Under the pieces are notes generated by a model. The model saw only the letters and a program-made list of their open reading frames with translations, searched no databases and had not been told where the DNA came from. A DNA stretch of 64,000 nt, from NCBI RefSeq assembly GCF_900108365.1, contig NZ_FNWQ01000006.1, forward strand, positions 207,798 to 271,797, in the 5' to 3' direction. This stretch comes from Chryseobacterium culicis (lineage in GTDB: Bacteria; Bacteroidota; Bacteroidia; Flavobacteriales; Weeksellaceae). Shown in pieces: positions 8,277 to 17,167 of this stretch; within the stretch, counting starts at the first letter, position 1, and each line of letters starts with the position of its first letter. Position numbers and translations under genes: made by a program.

Positions 8277-9948
8277 TCTCTTTCCATCTTATAAAAAAGT
8301 GCTCTTTTATCTTACTTTTTGTTTTTTCCTCACCTCGTGCGGAATATCTAAGTCTGTGAAGCATATTCCTGATGTAAAACACTATTCGCTGGAGATACCT
8401 GATGTAAGCAGAATTAATGACAGCACTTTCAGCTATAAGCAGAATTATCTTACCAAAAACAGGCAGCAGCTCTGGGAACTTTATATCAAAGGAAATCCTT
8501 TGCAGCTGGGATATAATAACGGAGCATTAACGCAAAACCTAATGCAGAAACAGGAAGATATTTTCTTCTCAAAAGTGGAAGGATTTGTACCCTCAAAATT
8601 CAGACAAAGGCTGCTAAGAGGCTTTTTAAAATGGTACAACAGAAAAATGTACCTCAATGTAAGAGAAGACTATCAGGCAGAACTGTACGGATTATCACAA
8701 TATTCATCTGATCAGTACGACTTTATTGCACCAAAATATTTAAGGAGTCTTTACCTGCACGGTGCTCATGATATTGGGCATGCTATGCAGGATCTGGCGA
8801 TGGTAGGGTGCAGTTCTCTTGCCGTATGGAACGAAAATACCGAAGATGGAGATCTGTTGATTGGAAGAAATTTTGATTTTTACGTAGGTGATGATTTTGC
8901 CAAAAATAAACTGGTGGAATTTGTTCAGCCGGAAGAAGGAATTCCCTACATGTCCGTAAGCTGGCCGGGAATGCTCGGTGTTGTTTCAGGGATGAATAAA
9001 GAAGGAATTACCGTGACAATTAACGCCGGAAAATCAAAAATTCCCTGGATGGCAAAAACACCTATTTCACTTGTTACAAGAGAAATTCTTCAATTTGCCG
9101 GAAATATTGAAGAAGCTATTGCTATTGCTAAAAAAAGAAAGGTTTTCGTTTCAGAATCTATCCTGGTAGGAAGTGCTCATGACAAAAATGCGGTAATTAT
9201 TGAAGTTTCACCTAAAAACTTCGGTGTGTACAAAGTACACAATACCAGCAGAGTTCTTTGTACCAACCACTTCCAGTCGGATGCCTATAAAGATGACAGG
9301 AGAAATCAGAAGCACATTAAAGAAAGCCATTCCGAATACCGTTATGAAAAGCTTCAGGAACTTGTGCAGGAAGAAAAAAAGATCACTCCGGAAAAAATGG
9401 CTTCCATTTTAAGAAATACATCCGGCTTGCACAATAAAAGTATAGGTTATGGTAATGAAAAAGCACTCAATCAGCTTCTGGCTCATCATGCCGTTATATT
9501 TTCGCCTCAGAAAAAATTAGTTTGGGTTTCCTCCAATCCTTATCAGCTGGGAGAATTTGTGTGCTATGACCTGAATGAAGTTTTTTCTGGTAAACCTTTA
9601 TCACAAAGTCTGCAGGCAAAAACAGGATTGAATATTGCAAGAGATCCTTTTGCGGATTCAGAAGAATTCGGGTATTATGAACAGTCTAAAATGCTGGGCA
9701 GGGAAATCAGTGAGGCCTCAGAAAATAAAGATATACTGCTGTCGGATGATCTTATTCCCTATTATCAATCTATGAACCCTGATTTTTGGCTGGTCTATTA
9801 TCAATCCGGGAAATATTATTATCACAAAAAAGAATATCCGAAGGCAAAAATTGCATTTGACAAAGCTTTGACGAAAGAAATTACAACCGTTCCGGACCGG
9901 GAAAATGTAGAAAAATACCTTAGAAAAACTTTAAAGAAACTGAAATGA
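8263..9948 (+). CDS. C45-type autoproteolytic acyltransferase/hydrolase lipoprotein
   Basis: A 561-residue protein starting at GTG. It has a lipoprotein signal (FLTSC, lipid-modified Cys26). Cys183 in VGCSSLAVW fits the N-terminal nucleophile exposed by self-cleavage in the acyl-CoA:6-aminopenicillanate acyltransferase (C45) family, and DGDLLIGRNFDF downstream is the usual companion motif. The C-terminal 60 residues (PDFWLVYYQSGKYYYHKKEY...) look like one or two TPR units. Sitting translationally coupled (14-base overlap) to the CrtI-like gene, it may hydrolyse or transfer an acyl group in the envelope. The substrate is unknown. Export as a lipoprotein makes it unlikely to act on cytosolic ACP substrates. 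Confidence 0.75.
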   Translation: MKKTDLFPSYKKVLFYLTFCFFLTSCGISKSVKHIPDVKHYSLEIPDVSRINDSTFSYKQNYLTKNRQQLWELYIKGNPLQLGYNNGALTQNLMQKQEDIFFSKVEGFVPSKFRQRLLRGFLKWYNRKMYLNVREDYQAELYGLSQYSSDQYDFIAPKYLRSLYLHGAHDIGHAMQDLAMVGCSSLAVWNENTEDGDLLIGRNFDFYVGDDFAKNKLVEFVQPEEGIPYMSVSWPGMLGVVSGMNKEGITVTINAGKSKIPWMAKTPISLVTREILQFAGNIEEAIAIAKKRKVFVSESILVGSAHDKNAVIIEVSPKNFGVYKVHNTSRVLCTNHFQSDAYKDDRRNQKHIKESHSEYRYEKLQELVQEEKKITPEKMASILRNTSGLHNKSIGYGNEKALNQLLAHHAVIFSPQKKLVWVSSNPYQLGEFVCYDLNEVFSGKPLSQSLQAKTGLNIARDPFADSEEFGYYEQSKMLGREISEASENKDILLSDDLIPYYQSMNPDFWLVYYQSGKYYYHKKEYPKAKIAFDKALTKEITTVPDRENVEKYLRKTLKKLK

Positions 9949-10310
9949 TTCCCAAATATATAAAACTGCTGTTCTGCGTTCCTTTTGTCATTATCATCTG
10001 TTATTCCATGTATCTATGTTCTGTTTACAGTTCAATACCGGATACAATCACGATTCATGGCTACGGAACGATGAAAGACAATTACGGGAGCAAAATATTT
10101 CTTGTATTTCCTGTGCTTATGAATCTGGTTATTCTTTTATTTATCTGGCTGATTATCAGAAGACCGGATAAAATAAAGTTCACCTTCGAAATCCATGAAG
10201 ACGAAAGAGAAAAAACAGAGCATATTACACAGCTTGCTTTAGTAATTATTGCGATATTTGTTACCATCATGATGACCCCACTATCATTTTCTGATGTGGT
10301 TTTTAAATAA
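9945..10310 (+). CDS. Small membrane protein, DUF1648-like
   Basis: 121 residues with three hydrophobic segments (about 5-27, 47-70 and 96-115). The stretch IPDTITIHGYGTMKDNYGSK resembles the short periplasmic motif of DUF1648 proteins (the SdpI N-terminal region). It overlaps the preceding lipoprotein gene by the ATGA quartet, so translation is coupled. Its function is not known. The operon position suggests an envelope accessory of the two preceding genes, but it may be a passenger. Confidence 0.65.
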   Translation: MIPKYIKLLFCVPFVIIICYSMYLCSVYSSIPDTITIHGYGTMKDNYGSKIFLVFPVLMNLVILLFIWLIIRRPDKIKFTFEIHEDEREKTEHITQLALVIIAIFVTIMMTPLSFSDVVFK

Positions 10311-10316
10311 CTGATT

Positions 10317-11570
10317 ATGAAAAAACTTTTAACCTTACTATTGATCATTTATTCTGTGTTGTTCTTTTCCCAGGATAGAAAAGAGATTGGAAACACTTTC
10401 ATTAAAGCTTTGCTGATAGATAAAAACACAGAGAAAGCACATTCTTATTTTGATCCTTCGGTAGCCGGACAAATTCCGGCAGACCAGCTTAAATCTATCA
10501 CTGAGCAGCTTCAGGGACAGCTTGGAGGATTAAAAAATATTCTTGAAGTGAATAATGAAGGAAACACATACTATTACTATTCCGAATTTGAAAAAACAAA
10601 ACTGGATGTTCAGCTTACCTTTAGCGAGAACAATAAGTTGCTGGGTTTCTTTTTGGTTCCTCATAAAACATTTGAAAAGCATGATGAAAAGACCACGCTT
10701 ACAATAAAAAGTGATGGTATTGAACTGAACGGAACATTATTAGTTCCCCCTTCCGACAATAAAAAAAGATTGGTTATTTTCGTTCATGGCTCCGGAGCTC
10801 ATGACAGGGATGAAACCATTGGAGAAAACAAACCGTTTAAAGACATTGCAGAATATCTCTTAGCCAACGGAATTGCTTCTTACCGGTATGATAAAAGAAC
10901 TTATACCTATCCTGAGGCATTCACTGAAAAGTCTACGGTAGAAGAAGAAACCATTAATGATGCAGTAAATGCTGCCAATTATTTTAAAAATAGTGCCGAT
11001 TTTAAGGGATATCAGATCATCATTCTCGGACACAGCCAGGGAGCGTATCTGATGCCTGAAATTGCAAAAAAAGCTCAGGCTTCAAAGTATGTTTTTATGG
11101 CCGGAAATGCAAGGCCGCTTCAGGACCTGTTAGTGGAGCAATACGAGTATCTTCATTCAATTGATCCGGCGAAAGTTCCTTCCGAAGCCGTTCAGGAAAT
11201 AAAAAAGCAGGTTGCATTTTTAAACTCATCCCAATTTAATCTGAATTCACCATCATCTGAGCTACCTTTGGGACAATCTGCCGCATACTGGCAGTATTTG
11301 AAGAATTATAACCAGCTTAATGAAGTGAAGAAAATTAAAGTTCCAATGTTTTTTGCGCAGGGTGGGAGAGATTATCAGGTTACTGAAAAAGATTTTAATC
11401 TATGGAAGACTGCGCTGAAAAATAACAAAGCAGCAGTATTTAGATTGTATCCTTCCTTAAGTCATTTATTCATAACAGGTTCGGGAAAACCCTCCCCAAA
11501 AGATTACGAAACAAAAGGAAAGGTGGATGAGCCGTTTTTAAAAGATCTGTCGCAGTTTATACTGCAGTAA
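10317..11570 (+). CDS. Secreted alpha/beta hydrolase with DUF3887-like N-terminus
   Basis: 417 residues with a cleavable signal peptide (about 1-18). Residues 20-115 form a small DUF3887-like domain, followed by an alpha/beta hydrolase domain: oxyanion region HGSGAHDRDE at about 157-166, nucleophile Ser240 in GHSQG, and the probable catalytic His in PSLSHLF near residue 382. It probably hydrolyses an ester or amide in the periplasm. It starts six bases after the DUF1648-like gene and closes the plus-strand run. Membership of the pigment pathway is not certain. Confidence 0.8.
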   Translation: MKKLLTLLLIIYSVLFFSQDRKEIGNTFIKALLIDKNTEKAHSYFDPSVAGQIPADQLKSITEQLQGQLGGLKNILEVNNEGNTYYYYSEFEKTKLDVQLTFSENNKLLGFFLVPHKTFEKHDEKTTLTIKSDGIELNGTLLVPPSDNKKRLVIFVHGSGAHDRDETIGENKPFKDIAEYLLANGIASYRYDKRTYTYPEAFTEKSTVEEETINDAVNAANYFKNSADFKGYQIIILGHSQGAYLMPEIAKKAQASKYVFMAGNARPLQDLLVEQYEYLHSIDPAKVPSEAVQEIKKQVAFLNSSQFNLNSPSSELPLGQSAAYWQYLKNYNQLNEVKKIKVPMFFAQGGRDYQVTEKDFNLWKTALKNNKAAVFRLYPSLSHLFITGSGKPSPKDYETKGKVDEPFLKDLSQFILQ

Positions 11571-11707
11571 TGTATTGCAGAATGCAAATTTTCGCCCGAA
11601 AGGATTAATATTTTTTAATGAATATTAGATATATGTGTAACATTAGATATTATTTTTCTACTAACTGTTACATCTAATCTATTAATATTTGTTAAAAAGT
11701 AATCTAA

Positions 11708-14347
11708 ATGAAAAAAATTCGACTTAGTGTTAAGCTGTTGTTGTTTTATTCTATTTTTAGCGTAAGTGCATTATCTGCGCAAAAATATGAGCAGACCATT
11801 AAGGACTATGTTAATTCTGCAGAGGGATCGTTTCAAAGAATAAATCCCGAACTGAAAACATTCAAAATCATTAATGTAGATCCTTCAAAGAGCTTAAATG
11901 GAGATGTTGTCGGTATACAGCAGACAATTAATGGAATTCCTGTTTTTGGAAGTTCTGCCAATGTTTTGATAAGAGACGGGAAAGTTTTAAATTTTGCAGA
12001 TACCTTTATCAAGAGTTATCCTTCTGCCATTAAAGGAAAAGAAAATGGTAGAAAAAGCGCGTTAGTAGCAAGCACGATTGAAAAACTAAACGGATTATCT
12101 TCCGTAAAGAATATTGATGGTAAAGAAAGCCCGATAGTGGCTAATGCGGTCTATTTTGCAAAAGGTGGTGAGCTTATCCTTGGCTACCAGTTTTTTGTTG
12201 AAGAAAAGGGAACCAGTAATGTCTGGAATACAATCGTCAGTACAGAAGATGGAAGCATCCTGTATCAGGAAAACACCACATTATCTTGTAGTTTCCATGA
12301 TGAAGCCTATGATCATCACTCTGAATCATTTGCAGAGAACATCCCGGTATCTTTGCCGGCAAATTCAGCTGCAGAAAACCTGCAGAATCCAGCAAACTTT
12401 GTTTTAGCCCCTGATAATGCTACTTACAATGTGTTTGCATTCCCTACAGAAGCTCCTACCTTTGGAGCAAGAACCCTGCTTACCAATCCATGGGATCTTA
12501 CTGCATCACCGGAAGGCTGGCACTCTGATGGTACCAACCATTATACCATAACAAGAGGTAATAATGCATTTGCATACACTGATGAGAATAATACCAATAC
12601 ACCACAGTTTTCTCCCGACGGAGGTGCAAACAGAGCATTTGATTTTCCTTTGGATGTAACGGCAGCCCATACCACCTATACTTCTGCAGCAGTAACCAAT
12701 TTATTTTACAATTCGAATAAGATGCATGATGTATTTTATAAATTTGGATTTACTGAATCTGCAAGAAACTATCAGGTAAACAATTTTGGAAATGGTGGTA
12801 CAGGTAACGACCCTGTTCTTGCTGAATCAAGAGATGGAAGCGGCCTTAATAATGCCAACTTTAATCCGGGCGTGGACGGAACCAGCGGAAGAATGCAGAT
12901 GTTTCTTTTTTCACCAAGCGGAAATGTAAGATATCTTTATTATAATTCACCATCCAATTATACTTCCAGAGCGCCAATCGCTACTACAGCTAATTTTGGA
13001 CCTCAAATTATGGGTAATCCGCCTGTAACAGGAGATCTTGCGCTTTCAACACCAGCTAATGCATGTACTACGGTTACTGCCGGAAGTTTGGTAGGAAAGA
13101 TCGCTGTAGTAACTGCTGCAGGATGTAATTTTTCTGTTAAAACAAAGAATTTACAGGATGCAGGAGCAGTGGGTGTAATACAGTATCACCCGTCAAGTGA
13201 TACTCCTGTAGGATTAGGAGGTACAGATGCTACGATCACAATCCCAACCATTATGGTAGGTTTGTCAGAAGGCCAGTTTTTAGTTAACGAACTTACTAAT
13301 GGTATTGTAGGAAATGCAACATTAAAAACTACCGCCGTTTACAAGGATGCAAGTTTAGATAACGGAGTAATCAGCCACGAATATGGTCATGGTATTTCGA
13401 ACCGTCTTACCGGAACAGGAAGCTCTTGTCTGTCTTATATTTCTTCTAATGAGCAAATGGGTGAAGGATGGTCCGATTTCTTTGCTTTGATGATGACAAC
13501 CAGACCGGGAGATACTTCTGCGATGGCCAGAGGAGTAGGAAGCTTTGTTTCCGGACAGGCTACCACTGGTGGAGGAATTAGACCTGCTAAATACTCGCCG
13601 GATTTTGGGCTCAACGATTATACTTACGGACGTACAAACGGAATGAAAGTAAGCACAAGTATCCAAGGAATTCCTGTTACAGTGCCGGATGTTCACAGCA
13701 TCGGATTTATTTGGGCAAGTATGCTTTGGGACCTTAACTGGAAATATGTAGATAAATACGGATACAACAGTAATGTTCTTGCTGATCCTAACAGCGGAAG
13801 TGCAAAAGTTTTACAGCTGGTAATGGATGCTCTTAAGCTACAGCCATGTAATCCTACATTTGTACAGGGAAGAGATGCTATTCTTGCTGCTGACCAGGCA
13901 TCTACAGGGGGACAAAATAAATGTATGATCTGGACTACATTTGCTAAAAGAGGTTTAGGGGTAAATGCCTCTGCAGGTGCTCTTAATGGCCTTGCATTTG
14001 GTGCTAACCAGCCTATGCCGGAATTGAGCGATCAGGTAGAAGATTTCACTGTTCCTGCGGAATGTCTGGCATTAGCGGTCAAAGAAACCAGTAATTCAAA
14101 AGGAATATCAATTTATCCAAATCCTGTAAGAAATGAATTTACGATAAAAACTCCGTCTGATCTCAAGTTATCAGGAATTACAACAGTTTCTGTCTTTGAT
14201 TTTACCGGAAAGCTGATCACTAAAGAAAGCATCAACCTTAACAAACAGAATACAATCAGCGCAGAAAAGCTAATCAATGGTGCTTACATTGTAAAAGTAA
14301 GCAATGACTCCATAGATTATTCTCAAAAGATTATTGTTTCTAAATAG
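11708..14347 (+). CDS. M36 (fungalysin) metalloprotease with PA insert and T9SS sorting domain
   Basis: An 879-residue secreted protease. The order is signal peptide (1-24), FTP-like propeptide (about 30-200), M36 catalytic domain with zinc motif HEYGH at 557-561 and the third ligand in QMGEGWSD about 30 residues later, a protease-associated (PA) insert around 445-535 (LVGKIAVVTAAGCNF), and a T9SS type A C-terminal domain starting near ISIYPNPVRNEF. It should be exported by the type IX system and anchored or released at the surface to digest proteins. It stands alone, with an AT-rich upstream region and its own terminator. It appears unrelated to the pigment pathway. Confidence 0.93.
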   Translation: MKKIRLSVKLLLFYSIFSVSALSAQKYEQTIKDYVNSAEGSFQRINPELKTFKIINVDPSKSLNGDVVGIQQTINGIPVFGSSANVLIRDGKVLNFADTFIKSYPSAIKGKENGRKSALVASTIEKLNGLSSVKNIDGKESPIVANAVYFAKGGELILGYQFFVEEKGTSNVWNTIVSTEDGSILYQENTTLSCSFHDEAYDHHSESFAENIPVSLPANSAAENLQNPANFVLAPDNATYNVFAFPTEAPTFGARTLLTNPWDLTASPEGWHSDGTNHYTITRGNNAFAYTDENNTNTPQFSPDGGANRAFDFPLDVTAAHTTYTSAAVTNLFYNSNKMHDVFYKFGFTESARNYQVNNFGNGGTGNDPVLAESRDGSGLNNANFNPGVDGTSGRMQMFLFSPSGNVRYLYYNSPSNYTSRAPIATTANFGPQIMGNPPVTGDLALSTPANACTTVTAGSLVGKIAVVTAAGCNFSVKTKNLQDAGAVGVIQYHPSSDTPVGLGGTDATITIPTIMVGLSEGQFLVNELTNGIVGNATLKTTAVYKDASLDNGVISHEYGHGISNRLTGTGSSCLSYISSNEQMGEGWSDFFALMMTTRPGDTSAMARGVGSFVSGQATTGGGIRPAKYSPDFGLNDYTYGRTNGMKVSTSIQGIPVTVPDVHSIGFIWASMLWDLNWKYVDKYGYNSNVLADPNSGSAKVLQLVMDALKLQPCNPTFVQGRDAILAADQASTGGQNKCMIWTTFAKRGLGVNASAGALNGLAFGANQPMPELSDQVEDFTVPAECLALAVKETSNSKGISIYPNPVRNEFTIKTPSDLKLSGITTVSVFDFTGKLITKESINLNKQNTISAEKLINGAYIVKVSNDSIDYSQKIIVSK

Positions 14348-14373
14348 AAATTTATAATAACTAATTGTGATGA

Positions 14374-14399
14374 GCCTGGAACTTTGTTCCGGGCTTTTT
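14374..14399 (+). terminator. Intrinsic terminator after the M36 protease
   Basis: GCCTGGAAC (374-382) pairs with GTTCCGGGC (386-394), with one G-T pair, and is followed by five Ts. The hairpin abuts the convergent stop of the GT2-DUF2062 gene but lacks a T-run on that strand. Confidence 0.8.
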
Positions 14400-15570
14400 A
14401 ATTGTTTTCCGGGCTTACTTTATTCAGGAATAAAAAAGAAGTAATGCCCGCAAGAGCAGAAAGTGAAGTGCTTAAGATAAAACTGCCGATAATGTATTGA
14501 AGCAGATTGTTTTTAATCAGTTCAAAATTTAAATCCTGATGTAAAATATCACTGTTGCCGCTTACAAACGGTGCTCCCAGAAACAGAGAAGCCGCAATAA
14601 TAAAAGGAATGAAAGGAGGAAGGCTCACATTGGAGGCAACAAAGGCAAGTACTTTATTAAGCTTAAAAAGTACAGATAAGCTAATGACCAGCAGCGTATG
14701 AAATCCCCAAAAGGGTGAAAGCCCTATAAAAACTCCTAATGCTATGGAAAATGCTTTTGTACGGTTGCTTCCGTCACTCTCTAAGACATCTTCTTGGATG
14801 AACTTTTTAAAGCTTTTTTTTTTGAAATTATTCAGAAAGTTTCTCGGAATAATATAGAGTAAAGTGATCGTCACCAAAATCGTATTCAGAATACTGATTC
14901 GGGTAAAATCCTTGAAAGGTCTGAAATGTGAAACCCGCTCTGCCGGATCATACAAAACCTTGATCGGAACATTTTTTACCGGAACATGCCTCCATGCAGT
15001 TCTTACGATAATCTCGATCTCAAACTCAAATTTAGGCGTGAAATATTTCTTTGGAATTTTATGCAAAGGATAAAGTCTGTACCCGGATTGTGTGTCTTCC
15101 AGCTTGATGCCGGTTTCAAACCAGAACCAGAAATTGGAAAACCGGTTTCCGAAACTGCTTTTTTTAGGAATGCCATCCTGAGACATATTTCTGTTCCCAA
15201 TCAGAAGAATATCTTCTTGTTCCTGAAGAAGCGCTTCTACAAACACCGGAATGTCATCCGGATAATGCTGCCCATCCGAATCAATCGTGATGGCATAATC
15301 ATATCCTGATTTTTTTGCCTTTCTAAACCCGGTTTTAAGACCATTACCTTTTCCTTTGTTCTCCGGCAGGGAAATAATGGTGATCTGAGGATATTGGGCA
15401 AGAATCTGCGGCGTAGAATCTGTGGAACCATCATTAACCACGATGATATTTTCAGTGTAATCAAGAACACCGTCAATTACCCTCTTAAGGGTTTTTTCAT
15501 TGTTGTAGGTAGGTATTAAAATGCAGATCTTTTTTTCAGAAATTGCATTTTGTACTTCAGCAAGGGACAT
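14398..15570 (-). CDS. Family 2 glycosyltransferase fused to a DUF2062 membrane domain
   Basis: 390 residues. Residues 15-235 form a GT2 domain of the dolichol-phosphate mannosyltransferase type (IPTYNNEKTL, VVNDGSTDST, TIDSDGQHYPDD, and ED..SGYRLY). Residues 240-390 form a DUF2062 domain with three to four membrane segments (GVFIGLSPFWGFHTLL). It should transfer a sugar from a nucleotide or polyprenyl donor at the inner membrane. It is the last gene of the 21874-14398 operon. Related GT2 proteins accompany aryl-polyene loci, so it may glycosylate the pigment or a lipid carrier. The acceptor is unknown. Confidence 0.85.
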   Translation of the reverse strand: MSLAEVQNAISEKKICILIPTYNNEKTLKRVIDGVLDYTENIIVVNDGSTDSTPQILAQYPQITIISLPENKGKGNGLKTGFRKAKKSGYDYAITIDSDGQHYPDDIPVFVEALLQEQEDILLIGNRNMSQDGIPKKSSFGNRFSNFWFWFETGIKLEDTQSGYRLYPLHKIPKKYFTPKFEFEIEIIVRTAWRHVPVKNVPIKVLYDPAERVSHFRPFKDFTRISILNTILVTITLLYIIPRNFLNNFKKKSFKKFIQEDVLESDGSNRTKAFSIALGVFIGLSPFWGFHTLLVISLSVLFKLNKVLAFVASNVSLPPFIPFIIAASLFLGAPFVSGNSDILHQDLNFELIKNNLLQYIIGSFILSTSLSALAGITSFLFLNKVSPENN

Positions 15571-15574
15571 TTCT

Positions 15575-16051
15575 TTATTTTAATGTGGCTCTTTCTGCCT
15601 CTGTAATGGTTTTAGACTGCATTGCAAACCTTTTGATATAGCCTTTTAGCGCTGTATTCTGTTTGCTGTAATTATTCAGCAGGAACGCTTTGTCATCCTT
15701 CAGGCTTCCGCGGTACCCTACAATTTTCGGGATATTTTCCTGTACACTCAGTCTGATCAGGCGAAGTTCTGCATTGTTAGGATTATTTTTTATAACTGCT
15801 TCAAGGCTTGTAGCTCCTGTTTTCACCAGAGATTTTCTGTTGCTTTTGGCAATTTTGGCTTCCATAATCTTCGCTGCAGCTTTATATCCTACGGTTACAG
15901 CATCAGATCCGGACTGCTTTTCTGCTGTATCAATAAAATTTTGCGTATTGCTGTTGGATTCGTTGGCTTTAGCATAGCTGTTTCTCAGCGTTTCAAGATC
16001 AGACTGAAAGAAAAAAACAAATGCCGCTATGAATGATAGGATTAGTTTCAT
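15575..16051 (-). CDS. Hypothetical secreted protein of the pigment operon
   Basis: 158 residues. An N-terminal hydrophobic segment (1-16) is followed by an alanine- and lysine-rich, predicted all-helical body. I do not recognise a family. It overlaps the FabZ-like gene by ATGA and lies four bases before the glycosyltransferase gene, so it is almost certainly co-translated with the pathway. The gene is intact, with codon use like its neighbours. A periplasmic accessory in transport or assembly is a guess from position. Confidence 0.7.
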   Translation of the reverse strand: MKLILSFIAAFVFFFQSDLETLRNSYAKANESNSNTQNFIDTAEKQSGSDAVTVGYKAAAKIMEAKIAKSNRKSLVKTGATSLEAVIKNNPNNAELRLIRLSVQENIPKIVGYRGSLKDDKAFLLNNYSKQNTALKGYIKRFAMQSKTITEAERATLK

Positions 16052-16428
16052 GATGGTAATTTTTTATAGCTTACAGACAGTTTTAATGCAATAGTCTCGC
16101 CAAAAGAAGTTGTATTTTTTACTTTTACATCCTCACCATTTTCATCTATGTCCAGCTGAAGGTGTAAGTCAGGTGTCTCAAAAGGATTGATAATCGCCAT
16201 AAACTTTACGTTTGAAGCGGTTTTGAGGAATAATTTTGAACCTGTAAATTCCTCAGTCAGTTCTTTAATGATCTGCATCATACAAACTCCTGGAGTTACA
16301 GGATTTCCGGGAAAATGCCCCTTAAAAATAGCATGGTCTTTATTCAGGTGAATATGAGCTGCGAATTTTCCTTCCTCTGTCTTATCGTATGATGTTAAAG
16401 TATAAAAGTCTGTAAGAATGGTTTGCAT
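16048..16428 (-). CDS. FabZ-like hotdog protein lacking the catalytic glutamate
   Basis: A 126-residue single-hotdog protein of the 3-hydroxyacyl-ACP dehydratase family. The GHFPGNPVTPGV block is intact, so the catalytic His (His49 in Pseudomonas FabZ) is present. The residue five places after this PGV motif starts, normally Glu63 of FabZ, is Gln here (PGVCMMQ). It lies in the operon with the KS/CLF pair and LolA. It could be a weakened dehydratase, an isomerase, or a partner subunit for another hotdog protein at 30629 or 31079. A hairpin of unknown role sits just before its start. Confidence 0.8.
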   Translation of the reverse strand: MQTILTDFYTLTSYDKTEEGKFAAHIHLNKDHAIFKGHFPGNPVTPGVCMMQIIKELTEEFTGSKLFLKTASNVKFMAIINPFETPDLHLQLDIDENGEDVKVKNTTSFGETIALKLSVSYKKLPS

Positions 16429-16468
16429 GATCTTATTTTTAAGATTAAAAGTATAATCAATTTCTTTT

Positions 16469-16504
16469 CAAAGCTGTATTGTGTATGCATACATTACAGC
16501 TTTG
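16469..16504. repeat. Hairpin before the FabZ-like gene
   Basis: Perfect 10-base arms CAAAGCTGTA (16469-16478) and TACAGCTTTG (16495-16504) enclose another 10-base palindrome, gtatgcatac (16483-16492). Neither side has a T-run. It lies in the 79-base gap inside an otherwise tight operon, so an RNA processing or attenuation role is possible. Confidence 0.6.
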
Positions 16505-16507
16505 AAG

Positions 16508-17167
16508 TTATTCTGTTTCGGTTATCTGAAATAGTTTTATATTGATCTTAAAGTCTTTGTGCTGTAGATGTAAGCTATCCGCGAAGATAGGTTTTTTTGC
16601 ATCAAAATTGAAATCAATTTTCTCCCTGTTATTTTTCGTGTAAACAATCTCTTTCAGCAGATTATTTTCTTTGTTGAAGAACAGATAATAGCTCTTGTTC
16701 TCCATTTTTGAAAGATAGATCTTGGCATTACTGTTCTCAAAACTTTCGCTTACCGGATATTTTCTTTTCAGAAGCTGTCGGAAATCGTTTTTCAGGAAAT
16801 TGATCACTATTTTTTTATCCAGGTCAGGAAGTACATAGTTCAGCTTGAAATCACTCTCAGAAACCTCAAAATCAATGAGTTTGTTCCCGAAGTCTGAAGT
16901 TAAAGCGACACGGTGCGTTGTTTCATTAAGTTTTTTGATAATCAGAATGCCGCTCACATGGTTGTTATAGATATCCATCTGGCATTTGTATACATAATCT
17001 TCACCGGAAGAGAAGTATAAGTTTTCAACAATTTTTTCAGAGGCAGAAACAGCCTTTACATCTGTTAATTGGTAGGTTTTACAGGAAACAGCTACCAGCA
17101 GAATAAGGCTATAGAGAAAACTCTGACGCAGGAATGGAAGCATTAATCTTTGTATTTTTGAAAACAA
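16508..17167 (-). CDS. Lipoprotein next to LolA, LolB-like candidate
   Basis: 219 residues with a lipoprotein signal (lipobox LLVAVSC, around residue 29). The mature part is rich in beta strands, lysine and phenylalanine, about the size of a LolB/LolA half-barrel. An internal ATG at 17143 would shorten the N-terminus by eight residues. It overlaps the LolA gene by 59 bases (35 with the shorter start). A lipoprotein paired with LolA in a pigment operon matches the LolA/lipoprotein pairs of aryl-polyene loci, so a role as outer-membrane acceptor for the pigment is inferred. I see no diagnostic motif that proves LolB homology. Confidence 0.6.
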   Translation of the reverse strand: MFSKIQRLMLPFLRQSFLYSLILLVAVSCKTYQLTDVKAVSASEKIVENLYFSSGEDYVYKCQMDIYNNHVSGILIIKKLNETTHRVALTSDFGNKLIDFEVSESDFKLNYVLPDLDKKIVINFLKNDFRQLLKRKYPVSESFENSNAKIYLSKMENKSYYLFFNKENNLLKEIVYTKNNREKIDFNFDAKKPIFADSLHLQHKDFKINIKLFQITETE

